DNA of 64,000 nt from Gammaproteobacteria bacterium (GTDB lineage Bacteria; Pseudomonadota; Gammaproteobacteria; Pseudomonadales; Azotimanducaceae): contig JAPOYI010000001.1 of assembly GCA_026706665.1 (NCBI GenBank), positions 1 to 64,000 of the forward strand, read 5' to 3'. The translations under genes were made by a program, and so were the position numbers. The notes below the pieces were generated by a model. The model ran no database searches. It was not told the DNA's origin and saw only the letters and a program-made list of their open reading frames with translations. The stretch's first letter is position 1. Every line of letters starts with the position of its first letter. Below are positions 9,057 through 18,800 of this stretch, one piece after another.

Positions 9057-9908
9057 ATGGCCGAGCTCCCCGTTGAAGCAGACCCTCGCGAACTCACCCG
9101 ACTCGGGCTTGAGACCTACGCCCATGAACTGGATGAACATGGATTGACGGTGGTCCCGCAATCGGTCCTCGGACTACCAGATGAGTTCTTCACTCATCTT
9201 CGAGATACCGTATTGGCGGTGGCGGAACAACGAATCGGCGCCCGTTTCGATCTGGACCAGGGTGTGGATCGACCTTTGGGGGGCCGCCCGTCAGAGATCG
9301 GTCACGTCCTGATCACTCACCTGGTGAATCAGGTCCCGGCGTTTGAACAGGTGCTGACACATCCAGTGAAGAAGGCGCTGATGTCTCACTTGCTTGGCGT
9401 GACCCATCGGCTCTCCCATAGCAGTGCCTGGATCAAGTGGCAGACGCCCGACGACTGGGAGAAGGTGATGACCACCGGGATGCATGCAGACCAGAGTCCC
9501 ATGCCAACTCCCTGGAACTGCCGGGCCCCGCATGTGGCCAACATGAACTGGCTGCTGACCGATTACACCCGCGAAGACGGTGCACTGTCCTACGTACCCG
9601 GGAGTCACCTGGAACAACGATTTCCTCCCGAGAGGGAGGCGATGAACCGGGCCGTACCCGTCGAAGCCCCTGCCGGATCGCTCGTCATCTTTCAGGGCTG
9701 TACCTGGCATGGATCCTTTCAAAAGGAAACGCCCGGCCTGCGCATCAGCTTGCATGGCCTGCATTGTCGACCGTATATCCTGCCGGGGCAGGACTACAAG
9801 GGGCAGATCCCGGGAGGCACTTACGCAGCCAGCAATGATCCCGACTACCTGCGCATGATCATGCGCGAAGATGAAGAAATGCTGGTACGCCCACCCGCTG
9901 ACCGGTAA
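9057..9908 (+). CDS. Phytanoyl-CoA dioxygenase (PhyH) family oxygenase
   Basis: The second PhyH-family protein of the window, 283 residues from the ATG at 9057, which has AGGA six bases upstream; a TTG at 9006 is rejected. The Fe(II) site is visible as HAD in TGMHADQSP and a distal histidine in TWHGSFQ, followed by GLRISLHGLH with a probable 2-oxoglutarate-binding arginine. It is shorter than the copy at 3100-4167 and clearly divergent from it, so this is not a recent duplication. It may belong functionally to the sulfatase/TPR/CRTAC1 cluster. Substrate unknown. Confidence 0.85.
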   Translation: MAELPVEADPRELTRLGLETYAHELDEHGLTVVPQSVLGLPDEFFTHLRDTVLAVAEQRIGARFDLDQGVDRPLGGRPSEIGHVLITHLVNQVPAFEQVLTHPVKKALMSHLLGVTHRLSHSSAWIKWQTPDDWEKVMTTGMHADQSPMPTPWNCRAPHVANMNWLLTDYTREDGALSYVPGSHLEQRFPPEREAMNRAVPVEAPAGSLVIFQGCTWHGSFQKETPGLRISLHGLHCRPYILPGQDYKGQIPGGTYAASNDPDYLRMIMREDEEMLVRPPADR

Positions 9909-9997
9909 GCACAAGTCCGAAGAAAGCCCCTATCGGCTGGATGCGCGAAATTCGGAGCGATATGATCGCAGGGAACACTCAAGCGAGGGACGGGACA

Positions 9998-11221
9998 ATG
10001 CTTGCGAATCGCACCGATCACCGATTCGGTACTTTCGTGCTTGCCATCGCGGTGTGGGCTTCGGGCGCATGGGCCGACGATCGGGCCGACTTCAATGCGG
10101 CCTACCGGGCCTACGAGCAACACCTTGCCGCCAAGGACGCGAAACAGGCGCTGGAGGCGGCGAAGGAGGCCCACCGCGCGGGGTCGAAACTGTTCGGCAA
10201 GGACAGCGTGAATGCCGCCAAGCTGGCAATCAACTACGCCGCGTTGCTGAACGATGTCGGACACTACCGGAAGGCCCGCAGGGCGCTGGATGGCACACAG
10301 GACGTCTTTCGGTCGCGCTACGGCGAGGGTGCCGTGGAGCTGGTGCCAATCATGATGCAGCTCGCTCGCTCGGCCAAGACACCGGATGACACGCTCGAGT
10401 ATTTCAGACGCGCGGCCCGACTGAGCAGGGGCTACGATGACAGCCTGGTCGAGGCGGAAAAGAACTTCGAGATCATGTCGATCCTGCTGCGGATGGGCGG
10501 CGGCGCATTCGTCGAGCCCTACGTCGATCGAACGTACGAGATCTACTCCGAGCGGCTCGAGCCGAACGACTTCCGCCTTGGCCTCGTCTCCTATCACAAG
10601 GCGAGGTGGGCGACCGCCAGGGGTCACCACGAACAGGCCCTCGGCTACCTGAACGGTGCACTGATCGCCCTCACCAACCCCGAACGGGAGCGCATGGGGG
10701 GCTTTGAGCGAACCGTACGGATGCAGATCGTCGAAGCGACGGAGGAACTCGGACAAAGGGATGCATCCACCGAACACTTGCTGCTCCTGGGAGCGCAGCA
10801 GGAATGGTCTCCCGAAGTCGAACCCGTCTACAGGAGTGACCCGGTCGTCCCCATGGACGCGATGACGAAACGTCTGAAGGGCAAGGTGACGCTTTCCTTC
10901 ACCATCGATGAACAGGGATTCGTGGTGGACCCGGAGGTTTCGGAATCCACCCAGCCGACCCTGAACGACGCGGCGCTGGCAATGGTCAAGGGGTTCCGGT
11001 ACGCGCCGAGGTTCATCGATGGCAATCCGGTGGCGACGGCGGGGATCGAATACACCGAGGACTTCGCCTTCCTGTCGTCGGGAACCGGTCTCGCGAGACC
11101 GCAATTCGAAAGGCCTCCGATCCGCGGATTCCTGAACGTCGACTTCACCGATATGTCGGAGTGCTCGAAGCCGGTTCCGGACGAGCGCGTGTGCGGATTC
11201 ATGATGCCTGGAGTGAAATGA
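9998..11221 (+). CDS. Periplasmic TPR protein with TonB C-terminal domain
   Basis: The ATG at 9998 follows a GAGGGAC ribosome site and gives 407 residues with a signal peptide ending ASGAWA. The middle is helical TPR-like sequence (KQALEAAKEAHRAGSKLFG and similar). Residues of roughly 280-365 match the TonB C-terminal fold (GKVTLSFTIDEQGFVVDPEV, then ALAMVKGFRYAPRFIDGNPV). Proteins of this type lack the transmembrane and Pro-rich parts of true TonB and are not energy transducers. Its stop overlaps the rpe start (ATGA), so it is transcribed into the rpe operon. Role unknown. Confidence 0.8.
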   Translation: MLANRTDHRFGTFVLAIAVWASGAWADDRADFNAAYRAYEQHLAAKDAKQALEAAKEAHRAGSKLFGKDSVNAAKLAINYAALLNDVGHYRKARRALDGTQDVFRSRYGEGAVELVPIMMQLARSAKTPDDTLEYFRRAARLSRGYDDSLVEAEKNFEIMSILLRMGGGAFVEPYVDRTYEIYSERLEPNDFRLGLVSYHKARWATARGHHEQALGYLNGALIALTNPERERMGGFERTVRMQIVEATEELGQRDASTEHLLLLGAQQEWSPEVEPVYRSDPVVPMDAMTKRLKGKVTLSFTIDEQGFVVDPEVSESTQPTLNDAALAMVKGFRYAPRFIDGNPVATAGIEYTEDFAFLSSGTGLARPQFERPPIRGFLNVDFTDMSECSKPVPDERVCGFMMPGVK

Positions 11222-11910
11222 CCGGACCGGCACCTGCGACTGCGACAAAGCCACACTGGATATCCCCGTCGATTCTCGCGGCGGATTTCGCCCGCCTCGG
11301 TGAAGAGGTCACCGATGTGCTAGACGCCGGTGCCGACACCGTGCACTTCGACGTGATGGACAACCACTACGTGCCGAATCTGAGCGTCGGGGCCTCGGTA
11401 TTGCGCGCCTTGCGGCAATACGGCGTCACGGCACCCGTGGACGTGCATCTCATGGTCCGGCCCGTGGACCGCATCATCGGCGACTTCATCGACGCGGGCG
11501 CGGACTACATCACCTTCCACCCCGATGCGACGGAAAGCGTGCGCGATTCGATCCAGCGCATCCACGAGAGCGGCGCCAAGGCCGGCCTGGCGCTCAGTCC
11601 CGGAGTACCGGTGTCGGAACTCCAGCCCGTCCTCGACGATCTCGACCTGGTATTGGTGATGTCGGTAGTTCCCGGTTTCGGCGGCCAGTCCTTCATGCCC
11701 GAGAGCCTCGATACGGTGCGCGCGGTTCGCCGCCGGCTTGACGAGACGGGGAGCGGGGCGCGCCTCGAAATCGACGGCGGCATCAATGTCGACAATGTCG
11801 GCCCTGCCGCCCAAGCCGGTGCCGACATGTTCGTCGCCGGTACCGCGATATTCGGCACCGACGACTACGCGAAGACCATTCAGTCGTTTCGGTCGGCCCT
11901 CGTCGGGTAG
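11218..11910 (+). CDS. rpe: Ribulose-phosphate 3-epimerase
   Basis: Interconverts ribulose 5-phosphate and xylulose 5-phosphate in the pentose phosphate pathway. 230 residues from the ATG at 11218, which overlaps the previous stop by 4 bases; this matches the family length of about 225. Signature segments are all present: PSILAADFARL at the start, metal and catalytic residues in HFDVMDNHYVPN, VHLMV, MSVVPGFGGQSF and the second catalytic Asp in EIDGGIN. It is followed at distance by gph and trpE, a gene order widespread in Pseudomonadota. A NYN-domain fragment intrudes between rpe and gph. Confidence 0.96.
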   Translation: MTGPAPATATKPHWISPSILAADFARLGEEVTDVLDAGADTVHFDVMDNHYVPNLSVGASVLRALRQYGVTAPVDVHLMVRPVDRIIGDFIDAGADYITFHPDATESVRDSIQRIHESGAKAGLALSPGVPVSELQPVLDDLDLVLVMSVVPGFGGQSFMPESLDTVRAVRRRLDETGSGARLEIDGGINVDNVGPAAQAGADMFVAGTAIFGTDDYAKTIQSFRSALVG

Positions 11911-11987
11911 GAGCCTGCGCCGGAGCCATCGAACGTGCGTCTACCCGACCAAGCCCTAAAGTTGGCGGATGTAGGGGGAGGGTCGAC

Positions 11988-12236
11988 TTGCTGATCGGAT
12001 TGGACTTCGCCCTTCTGGCGGCCAAGCACCAGATTACGCACGCGGCCGTAGTGAGCGGAGATAGCGACTTGCTGCCGGCCTTCGAAGTGGCGCAGCGCGA
12101 GGGAGTCGTGGTCTGTCTGGTTCACGGACCAAGGTCGACTTACGCTGGCGATCTCCGGTCCTCCGCAGACGAACGCATCGAGATGAACAGTGATTTTATG
12201 GAAGCGGTCAGGCGGGAGCGTGCCAACCGGCCGTAA
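11988..12236 (+). pseudogene. C-terminal remnant of a NYN-domain (LabA/DUF88) nuclease-like protein
   Basis: The 82-residue frame contains the distal half of a NYN PIN-like domain: LDFALLAAKHQI, then AVVSGDSDLLPAFEVAQREG with conserved acidic residues of the active site. The N-terminal half with the first catalytic Asp is missing; upstream in frame there is only about 50 bases before the rpe stop region and no family resemblance. The fragment is probably the residue of a gene inserted between rpe and gph. Translation from a TTG at 11988 is conceivable, but a half domain should not fold as an active nuclease. Confidence 0.55.
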
Positions 12237-12250
12237 TTCACCCGGAGCGA

Positions 12251-12901
12251 ATGGACACCTACGACGCCTATCTTTTTGATCTCGACGGCACGCTGGTCGA
12301 CACCGCTCCGGATCTCATGGGAGGACTGAACGTCTGCCTGGCCGAGCACGGCTACTCCGAGGTGGACGAGGCACTGACTCGCCGGTGGGTCGGCCACGGC
12401 GTCGCGAAGATGATCGAGCAGGCGCTGGCATACCAGGAAAGCGAAGAACCGCCCCCAAACGTCGCGAAGTCCATGTTCGACCGTTTTCTCGATTACTACG
12501 CCGCGCACATCGCCGACGAGAGCACACCCTATCCCGGCGTTCGGGAAGCGTTGGCTTCGCTTGGCCAGCGCGCCGGTCTCGGGGTGGTGACCAACAAGGT
12601 GACAAGACTGACTGTCCCATTGCTCGACGCGCTGGACCTTGCCCGTAGCTTCGAGGTCGTGGTGTGCAGCGACACCGTTGGCGTGTTCAAGCCCGCCGCC
12701 GACCCCGCGCTCCATGCATGCGCGTCCCTCGGCGTCGACCCCGCGCAGACCCTGTTCGTCGGCGATTCGGTTACCGACGTGCAGTGCGCCAGGGCGGCCG
12801 GCTGCGACGTGGTCTGCGTCCCGTACGGCTACAGCGGGGGCATTCCGCCGGAGAGTCTCGGCGCCGACCGCCTGATCGACTCGCTGACCTGCCTCGTTTA
12901 G
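12251..12901 (+). CDS. gph: Phosphoglycolate phosphatase
   Basis: HAD-superfamily phosphatase of 216 residues that dephosphorylates 2-phosphoglycolate formed during DNA repair or by oxygenase side reactions. Motif I is FDLDGTLVDT (nucleophile Asp near residue 10), motif II lies in VVTNKVTR, the motif III lysine in GVFKPAADP, and motif IV in FVGDSVTDVQCARAAG. The C-terminal VPYGYSGG is typical of Gph rather than other HAD proteins. Belongs to the rpe-gph-trpE group. The start ATG lies 14 bases after the NYN remnant. Confidence 0.93.
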   Translation: MDTYDAYLFDLDGTLVDTAPDLMGGLNVCLAEHGYSEVDEALTRRWVGHGVAKMIEQALAYQESEEPPPNVAKSMFDRFLDYYAAHIADESTPYPGVREALASLGQRAGLGVVTNKVTRLTVPLLDALDLARSFEVVVCSDTVGVFKPAADPALHACASLGVDPAQTLFVGDSVTDVQCARAAGCDVVCVPYGYSGGIPPESLGADRLIDSLTCLV

Positions 12902-12990
12902 CAGCGAAGAATTGCCAGAAGTTGCGATACTCTACGGCCCCGACGCCACCCGGGGTCTCGACATCGCTCCACGGCTGAAGGCGTCTCTTG

Positions 12991-13009
12991 CCCATGAACC
13001 AGGACGACT
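12991..13009 (+). repeat. Imperfect 19-base direct repeat, copy 1 (trpE start-like)
   Basis: The 19 bases CCCATGAACCAG-G-ACGACT recur at 14309-14327 with a single mismatch (A for G), where they are the true trpE start. The two copies bracket about 1.3 kb of non-conserved DNA between gph and trpE. Confidence 0.6.
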
Positions 13010-13521
13010 CGGGTATGACGATGATCGCTATCGAACGTAAAGGCTGGTGCCTATCGTGGCTCGTTTTGTTGGCGACTCTGCTGGCGGCGTTGCCAGCCAT
13101 CTTCGTTTCGCAGATCTTGCCGATTCCCGTTCTGTGCTTGTTTCTCGCTGGATTCGGCTTGGCGCGTCGGCGATTCACTCCGGCGTTGGCGACGGTGGTG
13201 GTCGCTACGTCGACGATCATGTTGTCTCCGCTTGGGGAGGCCATGTTCGCCCCCCGCTCCTACGAGCCCTACGACGTTTACGAAATTCCTGCAAACCTGC
13301 GCCAAGTCATGGACGAGCGACGGCGTCTTGGAGAGCCCGTTGACCCCCCGCTCAGGCAAAGGATCCGCGAGGAGAGCGTCCGGACCGGAACCGACGTAAA
13401 TCGAGGCATTGTCTTCATTGCAGCCATCGTCGTTTTGGCCTACGTGGCGGTGTTCGCGGGTGCCGCCGTCGGGATTCGGCGGTCCCGTCGGTCGCACATG
13501 GCTGCCGGGTCTGGATCGTAG
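12994..13521 (+). CDS. Hypothetical membrane protein inserted between gph and trpE
   Basis: A 175-residue protein I cannot assign. Hydrophobic helices are seen at about residues 20-40 (WLVLLATLLAALPAIFVSQI), 43-58, 65-82 and near the C-terminus (IVFIAAIVVLAYVAVFAGAA). A polar loop of about 55 residues rich in Arg and Glu separates the third and last helices. The first codons (MNQDD) closely copy the start of trpE (MNQND), and the flanking DNA repeats this similarity, so the start may derive from a duplicated trpE 5' end. An alternative start is the ATG at 13015. There is no strong ribosome site. Confidence 0.5.
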   Translation: MNQDDSGMTMIAIERKGWCLSWLVLLATLLAALPAIFVSQILPIPVLCLFLAGFGLARRRFTPALATVVVATSTIMLSPLGEAMFAPRSYEPYDVYEIPANLRQVMDERRRLGEPVDPPLRQRIREESVRTGTDVNRGIVFIAAIVVLAYVAVFAGAAVGIRRSRRSHMAAGSGS

Positions 13522-13697
13522 CTCCGGACTATCCTGCCAAGGTATTCCCCTCCTAATGTTGGCGGCCTGTTCTCTCCTCTCTCACACTGCCTCCATTCAC
13601 GGTGGGAATTGACAGTCTCCTGCAGGCGGACAGCGGTCATGTGGCCGGGTTTCTATCGACACTTAACGAATGCCAAAGAACATCAGGTTTTCGGCCC

Positions 13698-13979
13698 TCA
13701 TACGGTCAACCCGCCCCAAGGGATGGCCTTTATCCACTTTCGACCAGGTCTCGCACGAAGCCCCACAAAAAAATCGAGATCAGCGCCTTCCAGTTTCGCT
13801 GCCAATTCGACGTAATATGACATACGTCCGTCGTACGCGAAGACAGAAGTTTCCCACCGAGTTTCCCCATACTTGACCAACGTCACCGATGCCTCGCGGC
13901 CCCCGACAAGGTACTTGTTGTGAGTTCTAAGCAAAGACGACGCCGGTTGTTCGGGAGTCCTGGTCTCTTCCACGATCAT
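13698..13979 (-). CDS. Hypothetical protein in a decayed region (doubtful)
   Basis: A 93-residue minus-strand frame from the ATG at 13979. The composition is protein-like, with patterns such as RTHNKYLVGGREASVTLVKYG and a predicted beta-rich core (VFAYDGRMSYYVELAA), and a C-terminal ARPGRKWIKAIPWGG. I recognise no family. The reading frame continues upstream into IS3 transposase debris on the other strand, so the N-terminus may be truncated. It could be a shadow frame; it is listed because no better candidate covers this stretch. Between 13522 and 13697 I see nothing coding. Confidence 0.25.
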   Translation of the reverse strand: MIVEETRTPEQPASSLLRTHNKYLVGGREASVTLVKYGETRWETSVFAYDGRMSYYVELAAKLEGADLDFFVGLRARPGRKWIKAIPWGGLTV

Positions 13980-14039
13980 GGGGCCTCCGAATTCGGCGTC
14001 GGTGAGGATACGGATGGCACCGCGGCCGCGGCACTGGCA

Positions 14040-14255
14040 CACTCACGTCGGAACGCGGAGTTGGCGGCGCGGATCGAGTCGATCCACCGGGATTCGCGGG
14101 GAGTCTACGAGTCGGCGCAGCTACATCCCGGGGTTGCCCGAGGCGGGCGAGCGGCTGGGGCGCAAGCGAGTGGCGCGGTCGACGCACGGCACCGACTGCA
14201 ACGACAACGCGTTGTGAGAGAGCTTCTTCGCCACGCTGGAGTGCGAGTTGATCAG
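14040..14255 (+). pseudogene. IS3-family transposase (orfB) remnant with internal deletion
   Basis: Three pieces of an IS3-type integrase can be read in different frames. The first is RRNAELAARIESIHRDSRGVY (the helical region before the catalytic core). The second, after a frameshift, is EAGERLGRKRVAR. The third is CNDNAL-stop-ESFFATLECEL, corresponding to the conserved NA-ESFF-LK region at the third catalytic residue. The roughly 100 residues that should lie between the second and third pieces, including the first two DDE aspartates, are gone. No terminal inverted repeats are visible. The remnant directly precedes trpE. Confidence 0.7.
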
Positions 14256-14308
14256 GTTCATTTCGCTTTAGACCCACACTGCCAGAGTACGTCTATAGTC
14301 GCTCCAGC

Positions 14309-14327
14309 CCCATGAACCAGAACGACT
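14309..14327 (+). repeat. Imperfect 19-base direct repeat, copy 2 (genuine trpE start)
   Basis: Second copy of the repeat described at 12991-13009, differing at one base. It contains the trpE ATG at 14312. Confidence 0.6.
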
Positions 14328-15808
14328 TCGACAGGCTCGCCGCATCCGGCTACAACCGCATCCCCGTGGTTCGGGAAGTCACCGCCGATCTCGAGACCCC
14401 GCTCTCGACCTATCTCAAGCTGGCCGATGGCCCCAACAGCTACCTGCTCGAGTCCGCGCAGGGAGGAGAGATGTGGGGCCGCTACTCGATCATCGGCCTG
14501 CCGTGCGACACCGTGATTCGGGTCGCCGGCGATACGGTCACCGTCGAGACCGGCGGCAAGACGGTTGAGTCAGCGCAGACCGACGACCCGCTAGCATTCA
14601 TCGAGGCGTACCAGGGCCGGTTCCGTGTCCCCAGGGGGGAGTCGGCGTCCGCCGAGCTGCCGCGATTCATCGGCGGCCTGGTCGGCTATTTCGGCTACGA
14701 CACGGTGCGCTACACCGAGACGAGGCTCGCCCACTCGACGCCTCCCGACCCGATGCAGACACCGGACATCCTCCTCATGGTGTCGAACGACGTGATCGTG
14801 TTCGACAACCTGAGGAGCCGCATGCAGCTCATTACCCTGGTGGACCCCGCCATTCCCGAGGCATACGCCAAGGCAATGGCCCGACTCGGGGCGCTGGCGT
14901 CCAACCTGGCCGCGCCGGTGCCGCCCATCCCGGAAACCACCACCTTCCAGCCTCCGGTGGAGGACGATTTCGTATCGGAGTTCGGCAGGGAAAACTTCAT
15001 GCGGGCGGTGGAACGCATTCGCGAATACATCCTCGCCGGGGACGTCATGCAGGTGGTCCTCGCGCAACGCATGTCGATCCCGTTCAATGCGGCGCCGATC
15101 AACCTGTACCGCGCCCTGCGCAGCCTGAACCCGTCGCCCTACATGTACTTCATGCACCTGGGAGACTTCCAGATCGTCAGTTCGTCGCCGGAAATCCTCG
15201 CCCGCGTCGAGGACGGGACCATCGTCAACCGCCCCCTCGCCGGCACGCGCCGGCGCGGCCATACGCGTGAAGAGGACCTCGCCCTCGAGGCCGAGTTGCT
15301 GAGCGACCCCAAGGAGATCTCGGAACACCTGATGCTGATCGATCTCGGACGCAACGATGTCGGACGCGTTGCCGAAACCGGGTCAGTGAAGGTCACGGAG
15401 CAGTTCGTCATCGAGCGGTACTCCCACGTCATGCACATCTCCTCGAATGTCGAAGGCAGGCTCAGGGCCGGCAAGACCGCCATGGATGTGCTGCGCGCGG
15501 CACTGCCTGTCGGCACCCTGTCCGGCGCGCCGAAGATCAGGGCCATGGAGATCATCGACGAACTGGAGCCCGTCAAGCGCGGCATCTACGGTGGCGCCGT
15601 CGGCTACCTGTCCTGGAACGGCAACATGGACACCGCCATCGCCATCCGCACCGCGGTGGTCAAGGACGGCACCCTCTACATCGAGGCTGGCGGAGGCATC
15701 GTCGCGGACGCGTTGCCCCACCTCGAGTGGAAGGAGAGCATGAACAAGGGCCGGGCGATCTTTCGCGCCGCCGAGATGGCCGAGCGGCGCCTTGACCAGA
15801 ACGACTGA
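14312..15808 (+). CDS. trpE: Anthranilate synthase component I
   Basis: Converts chorismate to anthranilate with ammonia supplied by TrpG, the first step of tryptophan synthesis. 498 residues, the usual length. The N-terminal domain carries the feedback tryptophan-binding motif LLES with the partner segment NPSPYMYF. The C-terminal chorismate-binding domain shows [69 protein letters not shown] and the final GGGIVADA. The trpG/D/C genes that often follow are not in this window; the next gene is an unrelated amidohydrolase. No leader peptide or attenuator is visible upstream; the 5' flank is IS debris. Confidence 0.96.
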   Translation: MNQNDFDRLAASGYNRIPVVREVTADLETPLSTYLKLADGPNSYLLESAQGGEMWGRYSIIGLPCDTVIRVAGDTVTVETGGKTVESAQTDDPLAFIEAYQGRFRVPRGESASAELPRFIGGLVGYFGYDTVRYTETRLAHSTPPDPMQTPDILLMVSNDVIVFDNLRSRMQLITLVDPAIPEAYAKAMARLGALASNLAAPVPPIPETTTFQPPVEDDFVSEFGRENFMRAVERIREYILAGDVMQVVLAQRMSIPFNAAPINLYRALRSLNPSPYMYFMHLGDFQIVSSSPEILARVEDGTIVNRPLAGTRRRGHTREEDLALEAELLSDPKEISEHLMLIDLGRNDVGRVAETGSVKVTEQFVIERYSHVMHISSNVEGRLRAGKTAMDVLRAALPVGTLSGAPKIRAMEIIDELEPVKRGIYGGAVGYLSWNGNMDTAIAIRTAVVKDGTLYIEAGGGIVADALPHLEWKESMNKGRAIFRAAEMAERRLDQND

Positions 15809-15850
15809 CGGGGCGGCCATGACCGTCCTCGGCCAACAGGACAAACCACA

Positions 15851-18800
15851 ATGACAATCACCCGCAAGTTGCAGGCGGCCACCCTGGGACTCTCGATGGC
15901 GGCAACGCTGTTGTTGATGGCAGCGGAGCTTCCGCTCAAGGGATCTCGTGAAATCGCATTCCAGACCGACGCGGTCACCTGGCTTTCCCTGGACGTTTCG
16001 CCCGACGGTTCGACCATCGTCATGGAAGCCGTCGGGGATCTGTACGTCCTGCCCATCGAAGGCGGCACCGCCCGGCGTATCACCAGCGGCATGGCGTTTG
16101 ACTCCCAACCCAGGTTCTCGCCCGACGGCGAGCGAATCGTTTTCGTGAGCGACCGCAGCGGCAGCGAGAACGTGTGGATCGCGAACGCTGATGGCGGCGA
16201 ACCCCGCAAGCTGTCCTCGGACAAGGGAACCATCGAGTTCGCATCCCCTTCCTGGTCACCCGACGGCACGCACGTGGTCGCATCGCGCACCCGATGGGGC
16301 TTGAGGACCTTCGAACTGTGGGCATATCACGTCGACGGGGGACGCGGCGTTCAGATCACGAAAGCCAAGGGCGACTCCGACACCCCCTCGGACGACCGCG
16401 CGAACGCGCTCGGCGCCGTCTATTCTCCTGAAGGCCGCCACCTCTACTACGCACACAAGGAAGGCGGTTTCGCCTACGACGTGCGGCTGCCGCTGTGGCA
16501 GATCGTGCGACGTGACCTGCGCGATGGCCACGAGGACTACCTGACCGGTGCCCAGGGAAGCGGCATGCGTCCGGCGCTGTCGCCCGACGGATCGCTGCTG
16601 GCCTATGTCACCCGTTACCGGGGGGAGAGCGGGCTAAGGTTGCGCGATCTCGAGACCGGGGAAGACCGCTGGCTCGCATACCCGGCACAGCGCGACGACC
16701 AGGAGTCGCGATTCACCCGCGACCTGTTTCCGGGCTACGCCTTCCTGCCGGATGGCTCGGCTGTCATATACACCCACGAAGGCGGGATTCGGCGCGTCGA
16801 TACGGCTACAGGAGACATCTCTGCCATTCCATTCACGCTCGATGTGGAGCAGTCGATCGGACCGCGCCTGTATTCGCCCTACCGCCTGGGGCTCGGTCCC
16901 GTGAAAGCCCACCTCGTGCGAGGGCTCTCACCCTCGCCATCAGGCGACCAGCTCGCTTTTTCTGCCCTGGCCCGTGTCTTCGTTCGCGACGAAGCTGCCG
17001 GCAGCGAAACCGGGATCACAGGCGAAAATGTCCCGGCATTTCATCCCGCATTCTCCCCGGACGGGCGCTGGCTCGCCTATGTCACCTGGGCACCAGGAGG
17101 CGGTCACATCTGGCGCGTGAGGGCGAACGGGCGCGGCACTCCCCAGCGGCTGACGCAACGCGCGGCGTTCTACAGCGACCCCGCATGGTCGCCCGATGGC
17201 GAACGAATCGTCGCCCTGCGCGCGGCGAGCTATGACCGGCTGTACCGGATCTGGGACTTTGGCGAACCTGAGGGAACGGAACTCGTCTGGTTGCCAGCGG
17301 GAGGCGGCAAGGCGCGGGTCGTGACGCCCGCACGCGGATACCGGGCGCCGCACTTCGGGCCCGATGGCGATCGGATCTACGTGTACCGCTCGGGTAGCTG
17401 GTCCGCACTGACTTCGATGCGCTTTGACGGGACCGACCAGCGTACCCACCTCGGCGTCGAAGGGCCCGGCATCTACTATGCGGAAGGTGACGTGCCCGCA
17501 CGGGACATCCAGATTTCGCCGGACGGCCGGGCCGTGCTGATAACGCACGCCAACCAACTCCATGTCGCCAGGCTGCTCAGCCTCGACCTGACCGACGTCG
17601 AGACCAGTATCGACGCACCGTCCATTCCCATGGCGCGGCTTACCGATGTCGGTGCCGACGAAGCTGCCTGGAGCGCCGACGGGAAGACGATCTACTGGAC
17701 CGTCGGCAATCGCATCTACCGGCGCGCGCTCGCTTCGGTCGAATTCGACACGGACAGCAACAGGAAGGGGTCGGAAAAGGATGGCGGGAAGGACTCGGAA
17801 AAGGACGATCCGCCCGAAATGGCCGAGGAACATCCGGCGGCGGCGGGCACGACCACCGAGATCTACCTGCCTCGCCACGAGCCCGAGGGCGTATTGGCAC
17901 TGACCGGCGCTACCGTCATTTCGATGGAACCTGAAACGGACCCCATCGAAGACGCAGTGATCGTGATGCAGGCGGGACGCATCACCCACGTCGGGACCGC
18001 AGCCGGGACCGAGATCCCGGAAGATGCCTCCGTCATCGACCTGTCCGGCCGTTTCGTCGTCCCGGGCTACGTCGACACCCACGCCCACATCCCCCTGCTG
18101 CAGCGCGTTTTCGACATGAACAACTGGGCGCTGATGGCCAACCTGGCATACGGCGTGACGACCTTGATCGACGTCCAGCCAAGCACCGTGGACATCCTCG
18201 CCTACCAGGACATGGTCGATGCGGGCCGCATGGTCGGGCCGCGCCTGCTGACAACCGGCCCGGGAATATTCAACGACAACCGGTTCAAGTCCTACGAGCA
18301 TGCGCGACGGGTGCTCTCGCGCTACAAGGACCATTACCGGGTGCGCAACCTCAAGTCCTACATCGCCGGTAACCGCGAACAACGCCAGTGGATCGTGCAG
18401 GCCTCGGAAAAACTGGGATTGATGCCGACCACGGAAGGCGCGCTCGACATGAAGCTCAACATGACCCACATCATCGACGGCTTCAGCGGCAACGAGCACA
18501 ACTTCCCCGTCGTCGACCTGCATCCCGATGTCGTCCAGTTGGTGGCGCGCTCACGAATCGCCTATACCCCGACGCTGCTCGTGGCGTACGGCGGCCCCGC
18601 GGCGGAAAACTACTTCTTCACCAGGGAGTCGCCGGCGAACGACACGAAGCTCGGGCGCTTCACTCCCCCGCAACTGCTCGCCGCACGCACCCTCCGGCGA
18701 GCCTGGTTCGCCGACTCCGAGCACGTCTTCCAAAGGGTCGCGGCCCAAGCCGCCAAGATCATTCGCGCAGGCGGCCGCGTCGGCGTCGGTTCCCATGGCC

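Noticed and set aside
16940..18523. A 527-residue antisense frame within the propeller-amidohydrolase gene
   Set aside because: Mirrors the codon-position bias of the real gene and shows no domain.
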